DNA from: Modestobacter sp. VKM Ac-2985
GTDB lineage: Bacteria; Actinomycetota; Actinomycetes; Mycobacteriales; Geodermatophilaceae
Direction of reading: 5' to 3'
Length of the DNA: 64,000 nucleotides
NCBI RefSeq assembly: GCF_026967925.1
Contig: NZ_JAPVBI010000001.1
Coordinates: forward strand, 682,001-746,000
Below are positions 53,849 through 62,473 of the stretch, one piece after another; the first letter of the stretch is position 1, and every line of letters starts with the position of its first letter. The notes under the pieces are model-generated. The model was not told the DNA's origin, did not search any database, and saw nothing but the letters and a program-made list of their open reading frames with translations. The translations under genes and the position numbers were made by a program.

Positions 53849-55075
53849 GTGTCCGTCCCCAGTGCAGTGCCCCTGGTCAGCGGGGCCGACGTCGAGTCGG
53901 CCGCGCACCTGCTGGACGGCGTGGTGCGCCGGACCCCACTGGAGCACTCCCGGGCACTGGCCGAACGGGTCGGTGGACCGGTGTGGCTCAAGTGCGAGAA
54001 CCTGCAGCGCACCGGCTCGTTCAAGATCCGTGGCGCCTACACCCGGATCGCCAGGCTCAGCGACGCCGAGCGCGCCCGGGGCGTGGTCGCGGCCAGCGCC
54101 GGCAACCACGCGCAGGGCGTCGCCCTGGCCGCCCGCGAGCTCGGTGCGGCCGCGACCGTCTTCATGCCGGAGAGCGCGCCGCTGCCCAAGGTCGCCGCGA
54201 CCCGCGGCTACGGCGCCGACGCGCGCCTCGGTGGGGAGACGCTCACCGAGGCGATCGTCTCCGCGGTGGAGTTCGCCGACCGGACCGGGTCGGTCTTCAT
54301 CCACCCCTTCGACCACCCCGACGTCATCGCCGGGCAGGGCACCGTGGGCCTGGAGGTGCTCGACCAGTGTCCCGACGTGGCGACGGTGGTGGTCTGCACC
54401 GGGGGCGGCGGTCTGGTCTCCGGGATCGCCGCGGCGGTGAAGGCCCGCCGGCCCGACGTCCGCGTGGTCGCCGTCCAGGCGGCGACGGCGGCCGCCTTCC
54501 CCGCCTCGCTGGCCGCCGGCCGGCCGGTGCCCCTGACCACCATGGCGACGATGGCCGACGGCATCGCCGTCGCCGCGCCCGGCGACCTGACCCTGGCGCA
54601 CGTCTCCGGCCTGGTCGACGAGGTGGTGACGGTCAGCGAGGGCGACCTCAGCCGGGCGTTGCTGTTCTGCCTGGAGCGGGCGAAGCTGGTGGTCGAGCCG
54701 GCCGGGGTCGCCGCGGTCGCGGCGCTGCTGGCCGACCCGGCCGCCTTCGCCCCGCCGGTCGTCGCCGTCGTCTCCGGCGGCAACATCGACCCGGTGCTGA
54801 TGATGAAGGTCGTCCAGCACGGCATGGCCGCCGCCGGGCGCTACCTGTCGCTGCGGGTGCAGGTGCCCGACCGGCCGGGGTCACTGGCCGGGCTGCTGCG
54901 GGAGCTGGCCGGGCTGGCCGCCAACGTGCTGTCCGTCGAGCACGAGCGCTTGACCCCGCGCCTGGTGCTGGGCGAGGTGGAGGTCGGGGTGCACCTGGAG
55001 ACCCGCGGCCCCGACCACGCCGAGCACGTGCTGGCCGCACTCTCCGCGGCCGGGTACGCCCCGCGCGTCGACTGA
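53849..55075 (+). CDS. ilvA: Threonine ammonia-lyase (threonine dehydratase) with C-terminal ACT domain
   Basis: 408 residues, fold type II PLP enzyme: PLP Lys59 in GSFKIRGAY, AASAGNHAQGVAL, and the glycine loop CTGGGGLVSGIAAAV for phosphate. The C-terminal ~75 residues form an ACT domain (VQVPDRPGSLAGLLRELAG), giving a short catabolic/biosynthetic enzyme with one regulatory domain rather than the two of E. coli IlvA. Deaminates threonine to 2-oxobutyrate for isoleucine. GAGGAT lies 7 nt before the GTG. Followed by a hairpin 50 nt past the stop. Confidence 0.93.
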   Translation: MSVPSAVPLVSGADVESAAHLLDGVVRRTPLEHSRALAERVGGPVWLKCENLQRTGSFKIRGAYTRIARLSDAERARGVVAASAGNHAQGVALAARELGAAATVFMPESAPLPKVAATRGYGADARLGGETLTEAIVSAVEFADRTGSVFIHPFDHPDVIAGQGTVGLEVLDQCPDVATVVVCTGGGGLVSGIAAAVKARRPDVRVVAVQAATAAAFPASLAAGRPVPLTTMATMADGIAVAAPGDLTLAHVSGLVDEVVTVSEGDLSRALLFCLERAKLVVEPAGVAAVAALLADPAAFAPPVVAVVSGGNIDPVLMMKVVQHGMAAAGRYLSLRVQVPDRPGSLAGLLRELAGLAANVLSVEHERLTPRLVLGEVEVGVHLETRGPDHAEHVLAALSAAGYAPRVD

Positions 55076-55125
55076 CCGGCGCGGACCGATGACTTCTCCG
55101 GGCGGGGCGGGTCTGCACCCCTGAG

Positions 55126-55142
55126 CCGTCGCACCGCGACGG
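55126..55142 (+). terminator. Hairpin after ilvA
   Basis: CCGTCGC (55126-55132) and GCGACGG (55136-55142), a 7-bp perfect stem with ACC loop, 50 nt after the ilvA stop. Confidence 0.5.
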
Positions 55143-55168
55143 ACCGCCTGTCGCCGCGAGGAGTGTTC

Positions 55169-55243
55169 ATGGAACGGACCTGCCGGGTGCCCGGAAAAGG
55201 CAGTGAGAACTGTCGGTGGACGGGCCTAGCGTGCGTGGCATGA
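55169..55243 (+). CDS. Possible 24-residue leader peptide ahead of the ABC exporter
   Basis: ATG at 55169 has a strong site GAGGAG with a 5-nt spacing, and the frame ends at TGA 55241-55243, overlapping the exporter ATG as ATGA, the usual coupling geometry in this window. It encodes a 24-residue Cys-containing peptide (three Cys). Against it: seven of 24 codons end in A or T, far more than in neighbours, and a -10-like hexamer for the downstream gene lies inside. Either a leader peptide or chance. Confidence 0.3.
   Translation: MERTCRVPGKGSENCRWTGLACVA
55227..55232 (+). promoter_or_regulatory. Candidate -10 element (TAGCGT) for the ABC exporter
   Basis: TAGCGT, 7 nt, then the ATG at 55240; would give a leaderless transcript. 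It competes with the leader-ORF reading of the same stretch. Confidence 0.45.
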
Positions 55244-56241
55244 CCGATGCCGTCGTCGTCGAGGGGCTCGTGAAGCGCTTCGGGGAGAACACCGCGCTCG
55301 GTGGGGTCGACCTCACCGTGTCCGAGGGCACCGTCCTCGGGCTGCTGGGGCCCAACGGCGCCGGCAAGACCACCGTCGTCCGGATCCTGGCCACCCTGCT
55401 GCAGCCCGACGCAGGGCGGGCCGAGGTGGCCGGGCTCGACGTCGCCACCCAGGCCGACCAGGTCCGCGCCATGATCGGGCTCACCGGGCAGTACGCCGCG
55501 GTCGACGAGTACCTGACCGGCCAGGAGAACCTGGAGATGGTCGGGCGGCTGTACCGCCTGGGCAAGCGGGAGGCCCGGTCGCGCGCCGGTCAGCTGCTGG
55601 AGCGCTTCGACCTGTCCGACGCGGCGAACCGCCCGGCGAAGACGTACTCCGGCGGCATGCGCCGGCGGCTGGACATCGCCGCCTCCCTCATCGCCCGCCC
55701 GCGGGTCCTGTTCCTCGACGAGCCGACGACCGGGCTGGACCCGCGCAGCCGGCTGGGCATGTGGGAGTTCATCGCCGACCTGGTCAGCGACGGGACCACG
55801 ATCCTGCTCACCACCCAGTACCTGGAGGAGGCCGACCGGCTGGCCGACCAGATGGTGGTGATCGACCGCGGCAAGGTGATCGCCCGGGGCACCGCCGACG
55901 AGCTGAAGGCCCAGGTGGGCGGCGAGCGGCTGGAGCTCACCGTGGGCACCGTCGAGCAGCTCGCGGTGGTGACCGACGCCCTGCGCCCGCTCTCCCACGG
56001 CGAGCTGCACGCCGACCGGCAGTCCCGGCGGCTGTCGGTCCCGGTCACCGGTGGCACCGACACGCTGGCCGAGGCGCTGCGCCGGCTCGCCGGCACCAGC
56101 GCGCAGGTGCTCGACATCGGCCTGCGCCGGCCCGACCTGGACGACGTCTTCCTGACCCTCACCGGGCGCTCCGCGGAGGACGCCGACACCGCGGCCGACG
56201 GCGAGCCCTCGGCCACCGTCAGCGCGGGAGCGCAGTCATGA
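55240..56241 (+). CDS. ABC transporter ATP-binding protein, DrrA (daunorubicin resistance) type
   Basis: 333 residues. Walker A LLGPNGAGKTT (37-45), Q-loop GLTGQYAAVDEYLTGQENL, signature YSGGMRRRLDIAASLI (~139), Walker B RVLFLDEPTTGLDPRS (~157), H-loop replaced by the Gln common in this class (TTQYLEEADRLAD). The C-terminal ~95 residues are the DrrA extension with LEL and VFLTLTGR segments. Energises export of a hydrophobic compound or lipid by the permease encoded next (ATGA overlap). Confidence 0.93.
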   Translation: MTDAVVVEGLVKRFGENTALGGVDLTVSEGTVLGLLGPNGAGKTTVVRILATLLQPDAGRAEVAGLDVATQADQVRAMIGLTGQYAAVDEYLTGQENLEMVGRLYRLGKREARSRAGQLLERFDLSDAANRPAKTYSGGMRRRLDIAASLIARPRVLFLDEPTTGLDPRSRLGMWEFIADLVSDGTTILLTTQYLEEADRLADQMVVIDRGKVIARGTADELKAQVGGERLELTVGTVEQLAVVTDALRPLSHGELHADRQSRRLSVPVTGGTDTLAEALRRLAGTSAQVLDIGLRRPDLDDVFLTLTGRSAEDADTAADGEPSATVSAGAQS

Positions 56242-57044
56242 CCACCCTGGCCGAGACCGTCTCCGACAGCGTCGTCATCACCAAGCGGAACCTGATCAAG
56301 GTCAAGCGCGTCCCCGACCTGATCGTCTTCGCGACCCTGTCGCCGATCATGTTCGTGGTGCTGTTCCGCTACATCTTCGGCGGTGCCATCAACCTGCCGC
56401 CGGGCATCAGCTACGCCGAGTTCCTGCTGCCGGGCATCTTCGCCCAGACGGTCGTCTTCGGTTCCACCGTCACCGGGGCGAGCATCGCCGAGGACCTGCA
56501 GAAGGGGCTGATCGACCGGTTCCGGTCGCTGCCGATGTCGCGGTCGGCGGTGCTGATCGGCCGCACCGTCGCCGACCTGGGGCTCAACGTCATCTCGATC
56601 ACGGTGATGGCGCTGACCGGGCTCGCCGTCGGGTGGCGGATCAACTCCTCGATCGGCGAGGCGATCGGCGGGTTCCTGGTGCTGCTGGTCTTCGCCTTCG
56701 CCATCTCCTGGCTGATGGCGCTGGTCGGTCTGCTGGTCCGCACGCCGGAGGTGGTCAACAACGCGAGCTTCATCGTGATCTTCCCGTTGACCTTCGCCTC
56801 CAACGCCTTCGTCCCGCTGGAGAGCTTCCCGGCGCCGCTGCGGGCGTTCGCCGAGTGGAACCCGGTCTCCACCGTCGTCCAGGCGGCCCGGGAGCTGTTC
56901 GGCAACGTCCCCGCCGGGGTCCCGGTCCCCGACGTCTGGTCGCTGCAGAACCCGGCGCTGTACACGGTGCTGTGGACGGTGGCGATCCTGGTGGTCTTCG
57001 TGCCGCTGTCGGTCCGGGCCTACCTGCGCACCGCCAGCCGCTGA
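56238..57044 (+). CDS. ABC-2 type permease, DrrB type
   Basis: 268 residues with six membrane helices and a short cytoplasmic N-terminus (SDSVVITKRNLIKVKRVPDL). ABC-2 features include FGSTVTGASIAEDLQKGLIDRFRSLPMSRSAVLIGR and the late ASNAFVPLESFPAPLRAFAEWNPVS. Partner of the ATPase at 55240; together an export pump. Cargo unknown. A strong hairpin 20 nt after the stop ends the operon. Confidence 0.93.
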   Translation: MTTLAETVSDSVVITKRNLIKVKRVPDLIVFATLSPIMFVVLFRYIFGGAINLPPGISYAEFLLPGIFAQTVVFGSTVTGASIAEDLQKGLIDRFRSLPMSRSAVLIGRTVADLGLNVISITVMALTGLAVGWRINSSIGEAIGGFLVLLVFAFAISWLMALVGLLVRTPEVVNNASFIVIFPLTFASNAFVPLESFPAPLRAFAEWNPVSTVVQAARELFGNVPAGVPVPDVWSLQNPALYTVLWTVAILVVFVPLSVRAYLRTASR

Positions 57045-57063
57045 GGAAGGGGCTGCCTCGGGT

Positions 57064-57093
57064 CCAGCCGGCCGTCGGGTGACGGCCGGCTGG
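57064..57093 (+). terminator. Terminator hairpin after the ABC operon
   Basis: CCAGCCGGCCGTC (57064-57076) and GACGGCCGGCTGG (57081-57093), a perfect 13-bp stem with a GGGT loop. Confidence 0.8.
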
Positions 57094-57106
57094 GTGCGGG
57101 GCGAAG

Positions 57107-59212
57107 ATGAGCGCGATGACCACCACTGCACCGGTTCCCTCGCCGGACTCCGCGCCCTTGTCCGCGTCGTCCCTGTCCGCGTCCCACCCGCTGGCCGCCC
57201 CGTCGGCGCTGCCCTACGAGCTGCCGCCGTTCGCCGACATCTCGCTGGAGCACTGCCGGGAGGCTCTCCTGGCCGGGATGGCCGAGCAGCGGGCCGAGGT
57301 GGCCGTCCTGCTGGCGGACCCGGCCGATCCGACGTTCGAGAACACCGTCGTGGCCCTCGAGCGCTCCGGTCAGCTGCTCGGCCGGGCGGAGGCAGTGTTC
57401 TGGAACCTGTCGTCGTCGATGTCCAGCGACCGGCTGCGGGAGATCGAGCGGGAGGTCGCCCCGCTGTCGGCGGCACACTCCGACGCCCTGCGACTGGACC
57501 CGGCGCTGTTCGCCCGGATCGACGCCGTGCACTCCGCCCGGCACGAAGCGGGCCTGGACGCCGAGTCGCTGCGCCTGGTGGAGCGGTACCACCTGGACTT
57601 CGTCCTGGCCGGTGCCGGGCTGGACGACGCCGGGCGCGAGCAGCTCCGCGAGCTCAACCAGCGGCTGTCGGAGCTGTCCACGACCTTCGGGCAGAACCTG
57701 GTGGTGGCCACCGAGGCGGCGGCGGTGCTGGTCACCGACGAGACCGAGCTGGACGGGCTGAGCCCCGCCGAGGTGCAGGCCGCCGCCGGTGCCGCCGCCG
57801 AGCGCGGCCACGAGGGCGGGTACCTGCTCACCCTGGTGCTGCCCAGCGGCCAGCCCGCGATGGCCAAGCTGCGCAACCGGGAGCTGCGCCGCCGGCTGCA
57901 CGAGGCGTCGCTGACCCGGGCCTCGACCGGGGAGCACGACAACGGCCCGATCGCGGTGGAGATGGCGCACCTGCGCGCCGTCCGGGCCCGCCTCCTGGGC
58001 TTCGACACCCACGCCGACCTGATCGCCGCCGACCAGACCGCCCGCACCTCCGCCGCGGTCGACGAGCTGCTGGCCGCGCTGGTGCCGCCGGCGATGGCCA
58101 ACGCCCGGGCGGAGGCCGACGTGCTCGCCGAGGTGGCCGCTGCCGACGGCGTCGAGCTCGCCGCCTGGGACTGGTGGTTCTACTCCGAGCGGGTACGGGC
58201 CGAGCGCTACGCCGTCGACAGCGCCGCGCTGCGGCCGTGGTTCGAGCTGGACCGGGTGCTGGTCGACGGGGTGTTCCGCGCCGCCGAGCTGCTCTACGGC
58301 CTCACCTTCACCCCCCGTCCGGACCTGCAGGGGTACCACCCCGACGTCCGGGTCTGGGAGGTCTTCGCCGACCAGCGGCCGATCGGGCTCTACCTGGGTG
58401 ACTTCTTCGCGCGCGAGGGCAAGCGCGGCGGGGCCTGGATGAGCTCGTTCGTCAGCCAGTCCGAGCTGCTGGACACCCGCCCCGTGGTGTTCAACTGCCT
58501 CAACGTCACCCGGGCGGCAGCCGGTCAGCCGACGCTGCTGACCCTGGACGAGGTGACGACGCTCTTCCACGAGTTCGGCCACGCACTGCACGGGCTGTCC
58601 TCGGCGGTCACCTACCCGCGGTTCAGCGGCACCAGCGTGCCGCGCGACTTCGTGGAGTACCCCAGCCAGGTCAACGAGATGTGGGCGCTGTGGCCGGAGG
58701 TGCTGGCGCACTACGCCAAGCACGTCGAGACCGGTGAGGCGCTGGCCCAGGCCACCGTCGACGCGCTGGAGGCCGCCGCCCTGTGGGGCGAGGGGTTCGC
58801 GACCGTCGAGTACCTGGGTGCCACGCTGCTCGACCAGGCCTGGCACCGGATAGGGCCGGACACCGAGGTCGCCGACGCGCAGGCCTTCGAGGCCCAGGCG
58901 CTCGCCGACGCCGGCGTCGCGTTCGACCTGGTGCCGCCGCGCTACCGGACGACGTACTTCCAGCACGTCTTCGCCGGCGGCTACTCGGCCGGCTACTACT
59001 CCTACATCTGGTCGGAGGTGCTGGACGCCGACACCGTGGAGTGGTTCAAGGAGAACGGCGGGCTGCGCCGGGAGAACGGCGACGTCTTCCGCGGCGAGCT
59101 GCTCTCCCGCGGGGGCTCCGTCGACCCGTTGGGCGCGTTCGCCGCCGTCCGCGGGCGGGCCGCCGACACCGGACCCCTGCTCCGCCGCCGCGGTCTGACT
59201 CCCGTCGCCTGA
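57107..59212 (+). CDS. M3 family metallopeptidase (Dcp/oligopeptidase A-like)
   Basis: 701 residues from ATG 57107; ATG 57116 is equally possible and has GAAGAT 7 nt upstream. The zinc motif HEFGH is in TLFHEFGHALHGLSS (~487-500) with the downstream Glu in QVNEMWALWPEVL. FDTHADLIAADQ and YLGDFFAREGKRGGAWMSSF are further family blocks. No signal peptide, so a cytosolic peptide-degrading enzyme (thimet-type fold). Single gene between two strong hairpins. Confidence 0.93.
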   Translation: MSAMTTTAPVPSPDSAPLSASSLSASHPLAAPSALPYELPPFADISLEHCREALLAGMAEQRAEVAVLLADPADPTFENTVVALERSGQLLGRAEAVFWNLSSSMSSDRLREIEREVAPLSAAHSDALRLDPALFARIDAVHSARHEAGLDAESLRLVERYHLDFVLAGAGLDDAGREQLRELNQRLSELSTTFGQNLVVATEAAAVLVTDETELDGLSPAEVQAAAGAAAERGHEGGYLLTLVLPSGQPAMAKLRNRELRRRLHEASLTRASTGEHDNGPIAVEMAHLRAVRARLLGFDTHADLIAADQTARTSAAVDELLAALVPPAMANARAEADVLAEVAAADGVELAAWDWWFYSERVRAERYAVDSAALRPWFELDRVLVDGVFRAAELLYGLTFTPRPDLQGYHPDVRVWEVFADQRPIGLYLGDFFAREGKRGGAWMSSFVSQSELLDTRPVVFNCLNVTRAAAGQPTLLTLDEVTTLFHEFGHALHGLSSAVTYPRFSGTSVPRDFVEYPSQVNEMWALWPEVLAHYAKHVETGEALAQATVDALEAAALWGEGFATVEYLGATLLDQAWHRIGPDTEVADAQAFEAQALADAGVAFDLVPPRYRTTYFQHVFAGGYSAGYYSYIWSEVLDADTVEWFKENGGLRRENGDVFRGELLSRGGSVDPLGAFAAVRGRAADTGPLLRRRGLTPVA

Positions 59213-59219
59213 CGCCCCA

Positions 59220-59250
59220 CCGGCCCCGCGGACGACGTCCGCGGGGCCGG
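59220..59250 (+). terminator. Terminator hairpin after the M3 peptidase gene
   Basis: CCGGCCCCGCGGAC (59220-59233) and GTCCGCGGGGCCGG (59237-59250), 14 bp perfect, loop GAC, 7 nt after the stop. Confidence 0.8.
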
Positions 59251-59274
59251 CCGGCGCCGGCTCGGGGTCGCGCG

Positions 59275-59338
59275 TTGCACGCCTTGTGTCCGCTCTGCGC
59301 GCGCTGCAGCACGGGCAGAGCGGACGAAGAGCGTGCAA
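59275..59338. repeat. Nested imperfect palindrome (64 nt), possible intergenic repeat element
   Basis: Outer arms TTGCACGC (59275-59282) and GCGTGCAA (59331-59338); inner arms TCCGCTCTGC (59289-59298) and GCAGAGCGGA (59315-59324); 16-nt loop and internal 6-nt mismatched segments. It lies between convergent genes after a separate terminator, is AT-richer than its surroundings, and has no coding role that I can see. Confidence 0.5.
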
Positions 59339-59399
59339 GGGGGCGGCGAGCGGCGCCGCGGCCGGTCGCGCCGGCGGGGTCAGGCGCGGACGTCCCCGC

Positions 59400-59750
59400 T
59401 CAGAGCCAGGGGAGGGCGAGCACCAGGTCGAGGTCGTCCGGGGCGGCGCCGTCCCGGACGAGGCGGTTGGGCTGGCAGTGGCCGCAGGCGGTGCAGCGGT
59501 GCACCACCTGCCAGCCCTTGCCCGACTTCTCGACCAGGCCGATCGGCTCCATCAGCTGCCGGCACTCGCTGGCCCGGTCGCCGGGCAGCTCGTCGACGTG
59601 CAGCGACCAGAGGCACCACGGGCAGTGGTTGCGGTAGTGCCCGTCGGTGTTCGCCGGCACCAGGGCCTGGCAGTGCCCGCAGACGAAGGTGGTGTTCTCC
59701 GCCCGCCGGGAACGCGCCCGCCCGCCGTCCACCGTGCTCGTGCCCGTCAC
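59400..59750 (-). CDS. RNHCP domain protein
   Basis: 116 residues with two CxxC pairs: FVCGHCQALV and HRCTACGHCQPNR. Between them is the family name sequence HYRNHCPWCLWSLHVDELPGDRASECRQLMEP. Probable zinc-binding protein found in actinobacteria and others, function unknown. The start is uncertain; GTG 59732 is an alternative. It lies 17 nt downstream of greA on the same strand, so it may be co-transcribed. Confidence 0.87.
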   Translation of the reverse strand: MTGTSTVDGGRARSRRAENTTFVCGHCQALVPANTDGHYRNHCPWCLWSLHVDELPGDRASECRQLMEPIGLVEKSGKGWQVVHRCTACGHCQPNRLVRDGAAPDDLDLVLALPWL

Positions 59751-59766
59751 CGCCCTGGCCCGGCGG

Positions 59767-60273
59767 TCAGGGGATGAACGGCTCGACGGCCAGGACCTTC
59801 ACGGAGATGTCCTTGCCGTTCGGTGCCTGGTAGGTGACCGTCGCGCCCGGCGCGGCGCCCACGATCGCCGCACCCAGCGCGGACTCGGGGGAGTAGACGG
59901 TCAGGTCGGTGGTGCCGGCGATCTCCCGCGACCCCAGCAGGAACTTGTCGGTGTCGTCCTCGTCGCCGTCGAAGGCGATGGTGATGACCGTGCCGACGGC
60001 GGCGTTGGTCGCCGTCGTGGGCGGCTGGCCGACCCGGGCCTTGCGCAGCAGGTCGGTGAGCTGCCGGATCCGGCCCTCCGCCTTGCCCTGCTCCTCGCGG
60101 GCCGCGTGGTAGCCGCCGTTCTCCTTGAGGTCACCCTCCTCGCGGCGGTCGTTGATCTCCTTGGCCATCGCCGGCCGGTTCGCCACCAGCTGCTCGAGCT
60201 CGGCTCGCAGCCGGTCGTGGGCCTCCTGCGTCAGCCAGACGCCCTGGTCCTGCTCGTCAGTGGGGGTGGACAC
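59767..60273 (-). CDS. greA: Transcription elongation factor GreA
   Basis: 168 residues. The N-terminal coiled coil (VWLTQEAHDRLRAELEQL ... ANRPAMAKEINDRREEGDLKENGGYHAAREEQ) carries the acidic tip DLKENGGY that stimulates RNA polymerase transcript cleavage. The C-terminal FKBP-like domain follows (SPESALGAAIVGAAPGATVTY). GTG 60273 follows GGGAG on this strand. greA next to mca on the opposite strand is the mycobacterial arrangement (Rv1080c-Rv1082). Confidence 0.95.
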   Translation of the reverse strand: MSTPTDEQDQGVWLTQEAHDRLRAELEQLVANRPAMAKEINDRREEGDLKENGGYHAAREEQGKAEGRIRQLTDLLRKARVGQPPTTATNAAVGTVITIAFDGDEDDTDKFLLGSREIAGTTDLTVYSPESALGAAIVGAAPGATVTYQAPNGKDISVKVLAVEPFIP

Positions 60274-60572
60274 AGTTGCTCCCGGTGCTCGTCTTCGCGA
60301 CCCGCTGTTCGCGGGGTCACCGCTGGTCAATCCGAGCAACGTAACACCGGACCGGAGCAGCGTGCAGCCGTCAACGGAACGAGTCCGGCCGAGGAGGCTC
60401 CTGCGCCCGAGGCACACGCGAGTGGCGCGGGGCACACCAGGAGTCGCCGGGGTGCCTGCCGCGATCGGCCCGCCGGGGGGACAATGGAGGCCGAGACCGG
60501 GCGTGCGTGTCACGTACGGCGTGAGGGCACCGTCGGGCGTGGGTTCGACGAGCGGAGCGAGGAGCAGCACAC

Positions 60573-61460
60573 GTGACCGAACCGGACCAGTTGCGCCTGC
60601 TCGCGGTGCACGCCCATCCCGACGACGAGTCGAGCAAGGGCGCCGCGACCATGGCCAAGTACGTCGCCGAGGGCGCCCGGGTGATGGTGGCGACCTGCAC
60701 CGGCGGGGAGCGCGGGTCCGTGCTGAACCCGGCGATGGACCGCCCCGAGGTGTGGGAGCGGATGGCGGAGATCCGCAACGAGGAGATGGCCCGGGCACGG
60801 GAGATCCTGGGGGTCGAGCAGGAGTTCCTGGGCTTCGTCGACTCCGGGCTGCCCGAGGGCGATCCGCTGCCGCCGCTCCCGGAGGGCTGCTTCGCCCTGG
60901 TGCCGGTCGAGGAGGCCGCCGCGCCCCTGGTCGAGCTGATCCGGCGCTTCCGGCCGCAGGTGGTGCTCACCTACGACGAGCGGGGCGGCTACCCGCACCC
61001 GGACCACATCAAGACCCACGACATCTCGGTGCACGCCTTCGAGGCAGCCGGCGACCCGGACCGCTACCCCGACCTCGGGGAGCCCTGGCAGCCGAGCAAG
61101 CTCTACTACCACATGGGCTTCACGCTGCCCCGCACGAAGGCGCTGCACGAGGCGATGCTGGCCGAGGGGGCCGAGTCGCCGTACACCGAGTGGCTGGCGA
61201 AGTGGGACCCGGCCAACGACATCTCCCACCGGGTGACCACCCGGGTGCCCTGCGCCGAGTACTTCCCGGTGCGAGATGCCGCCCTGATCGCCCACGCCAC
61301 CCAGATCGACCCCACCGGCCGGTGGTTCTCCGTCCCGCTGGACCTGCAGACCCGCACCTGGCCGACCGAGGACTACGAGCTGGCCCGCTCGCTGGTCGAC
61401 TCCACCATCCCGGAGGACGACCTGTTCGCCGGCGTCCACACCTCGGAGCGTGTCTCGTGA
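60573..61460 (+). CDS. mca: Mycothiol S-conjugate amidase Mca
   Basis: Cleaves mycothiol-toxin conjugates to a mercapturate and GlcN-inositol for export, in the cytoplasm. 295 residues with a LmbE-like zinc fold: [17 protein letters not shown] (HPDD at 15-18), TCTGGERG and [11 protein letters not shown] for the second metal-binding His. Distinguishes Mca from MshB by length and by [33 protein letters not shown] precedes the ATG-equivalent GTG by ~10 nt. Coupled to the next gene by a GTGA overlap. Confidence 0.95.
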   Translation: MTEPDQLRLLAVHAHPDDESSKGAATMAKYVAEGARVMVATCTGGERGSVLNPAMDRPEVWERMAEIRNEEMARAREILGVEQEFLGFVDSGLPEGDPLPPLPEGCFALVPVEEAAAPLVELIRRFRPQVVLTYDERGGYPHPDHIKTHDISVHAFEAAGDPDRYPDLGEPWQPSKLYYHMGFTLPRTKALHEAMLAEGAESPYTEWLAKWDPANDISHRVTTRVPCAEYFPVRDAALIAHATQIDPTGRWFSVPLDLQTRTWPTEDYELARSLVDSTIPEDDLFAGVHTSERVS

Positions 61461-61792
61461 CCACCGCACTCACCCTGCTCGCCGTCGACCAGCAGCAGGT
61501 CCCCGAGGACGTCGGCAAGGCCGGTCCGTTCGGGCTCCTGCTCATCGTCCTGCTGCTCATCGCGGTCCTGTGGCTGGGCCGGTCGATGACCGGCCACCTC
61601 AAGGGGCTGCCGCGCAGCTTCGACCCGGCCGACCAGGTGCCCGACAGCCCGGCCGAGCTGATGGTCGACGTCCCGGCCCGGGCGCCGGGTGCCGAGTTGC
61701 TGGACACGCTGCGGCGTGCCCCGCTGGCGATCGAGGCGCCGTCCCGTCCCCAGGACGACGAACCCCAGGGCGGGCGGCCCACCGCTCGCTGA
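61457..61792 (+). CDS. Small conserved membrane protein downstream of mca (Rv1083-like)
   Basis: 111 residues: a short outside start ([15 protein letters not shown]), one membrane helix ([14 protein letters not shown], ~28-42), then [15 protein letters not shown] and an Asp/Pro/Arg-rich tail. It matches by position the small protein encoded right after mca in mycobacteria (Rv1083). Function unknown. 4-nt overlap with mca. Confidence 0.82.
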   Translation: MTTALTLLAVDQQQVPEDVGKAGPFGLLLIVLLLIAVLWLGRSMTGHLKGLPRSFDPADQVPDSPAELMVDVPARAPGAELLDTLRRAPLAIEAPSRPQDDEPQGGRPTAR

Positions 61793-61932
61793 CCGCCCCG
61801 GCACCGTGGGTCCGGGTGCAGGCTGGTGGGTCCGGTACCGATCGGCCCTGGTCGGCCGGGGCCTGACCCCCGAGGGGGACGCGCACCGCCCGTCCGGACG
61901 CGTCCGGGACAGTGGTCGGCGATGATCGCCTG

Positions 61933-62448
61933 ATGGCGACGCAGCGGGCCCAGCGGGACCCCGATCAGCACGACCGATCCCTCCCCGGCCGCTGGGGCAC
62001 CCGCGCCCTGGAGATCGGCGAGAACGTCGTCTACGCCGGCATCGCGCTGTTCCTGGTGCTCAGCGCGCTCGTGCTCCTCTTCATCGCCGGGAGGACGACC
62101 TGGGGGATGGTCGGTGACCCCTCCCAGGGCCCGGTGCTCGAGCTGCTCGACGTGCTGCTGCTCGTCTTCATCGTCGTCGAGCTGCTGTTCGCCGTGCGGA
62201 TCACCGTGGAGCGCCGGGAGCTGGTGGCCGAACCGTTCCTGCTGGTCGGGATCATCGCCTCGATCAAGGAGATCGTCGTGCTGTCGGTCGAGGCGGCGGG
62301 GGTGCTGGGCAAGGGCGCGGAGTTCGACGACCGGATCACCGAGATCGCCGTCCTCGGCGTGCTGGTGGTCCTGCTCGGGGCCACGGCCTGGCTGCTCCGG
62401 CTGAAGGAGCGCGAGCCGGACGAGGGCGACGCGCCACCGGCAGGCTGA
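61933..62448 (+). CDS. PsiE-like phosphate-starvation-inducible membrane protein
   Basis: 171 residues. Four membrane helices (~38-60, ~77-98, ~104-125, ~138-155) with the charged segment RITVERRELVAEPFLLVGIIASIKEIVVLS typical of the PsiE family. Role unknown beyond phosphate-starvation linkage in E. coli. ATG 61933 is preceded by GATGAT at 6 nt, a weak leaderless signal. Monocistronic, converging on the next gene with 25 nt between stops. Confidence 0.85.
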   Translation: MATQRAQRDPDQHDRSLPGRWGTRALEIGENVVYAGIALFLVLSALVLLFIAGRTTWGMVGDPSQGPVLELLDVLLLVFIVVELLFAVRITVERRELVAEPFLLVGIIASIKEIVVLSVEAAGVLGKGAEFDDRITEIAVLGVLVVLLGATAWLLRLKEREPDEGDAPPAG

Positions 62449-62473
62449 CCGGCCGGGTCGCCCCTGCCGGGCC

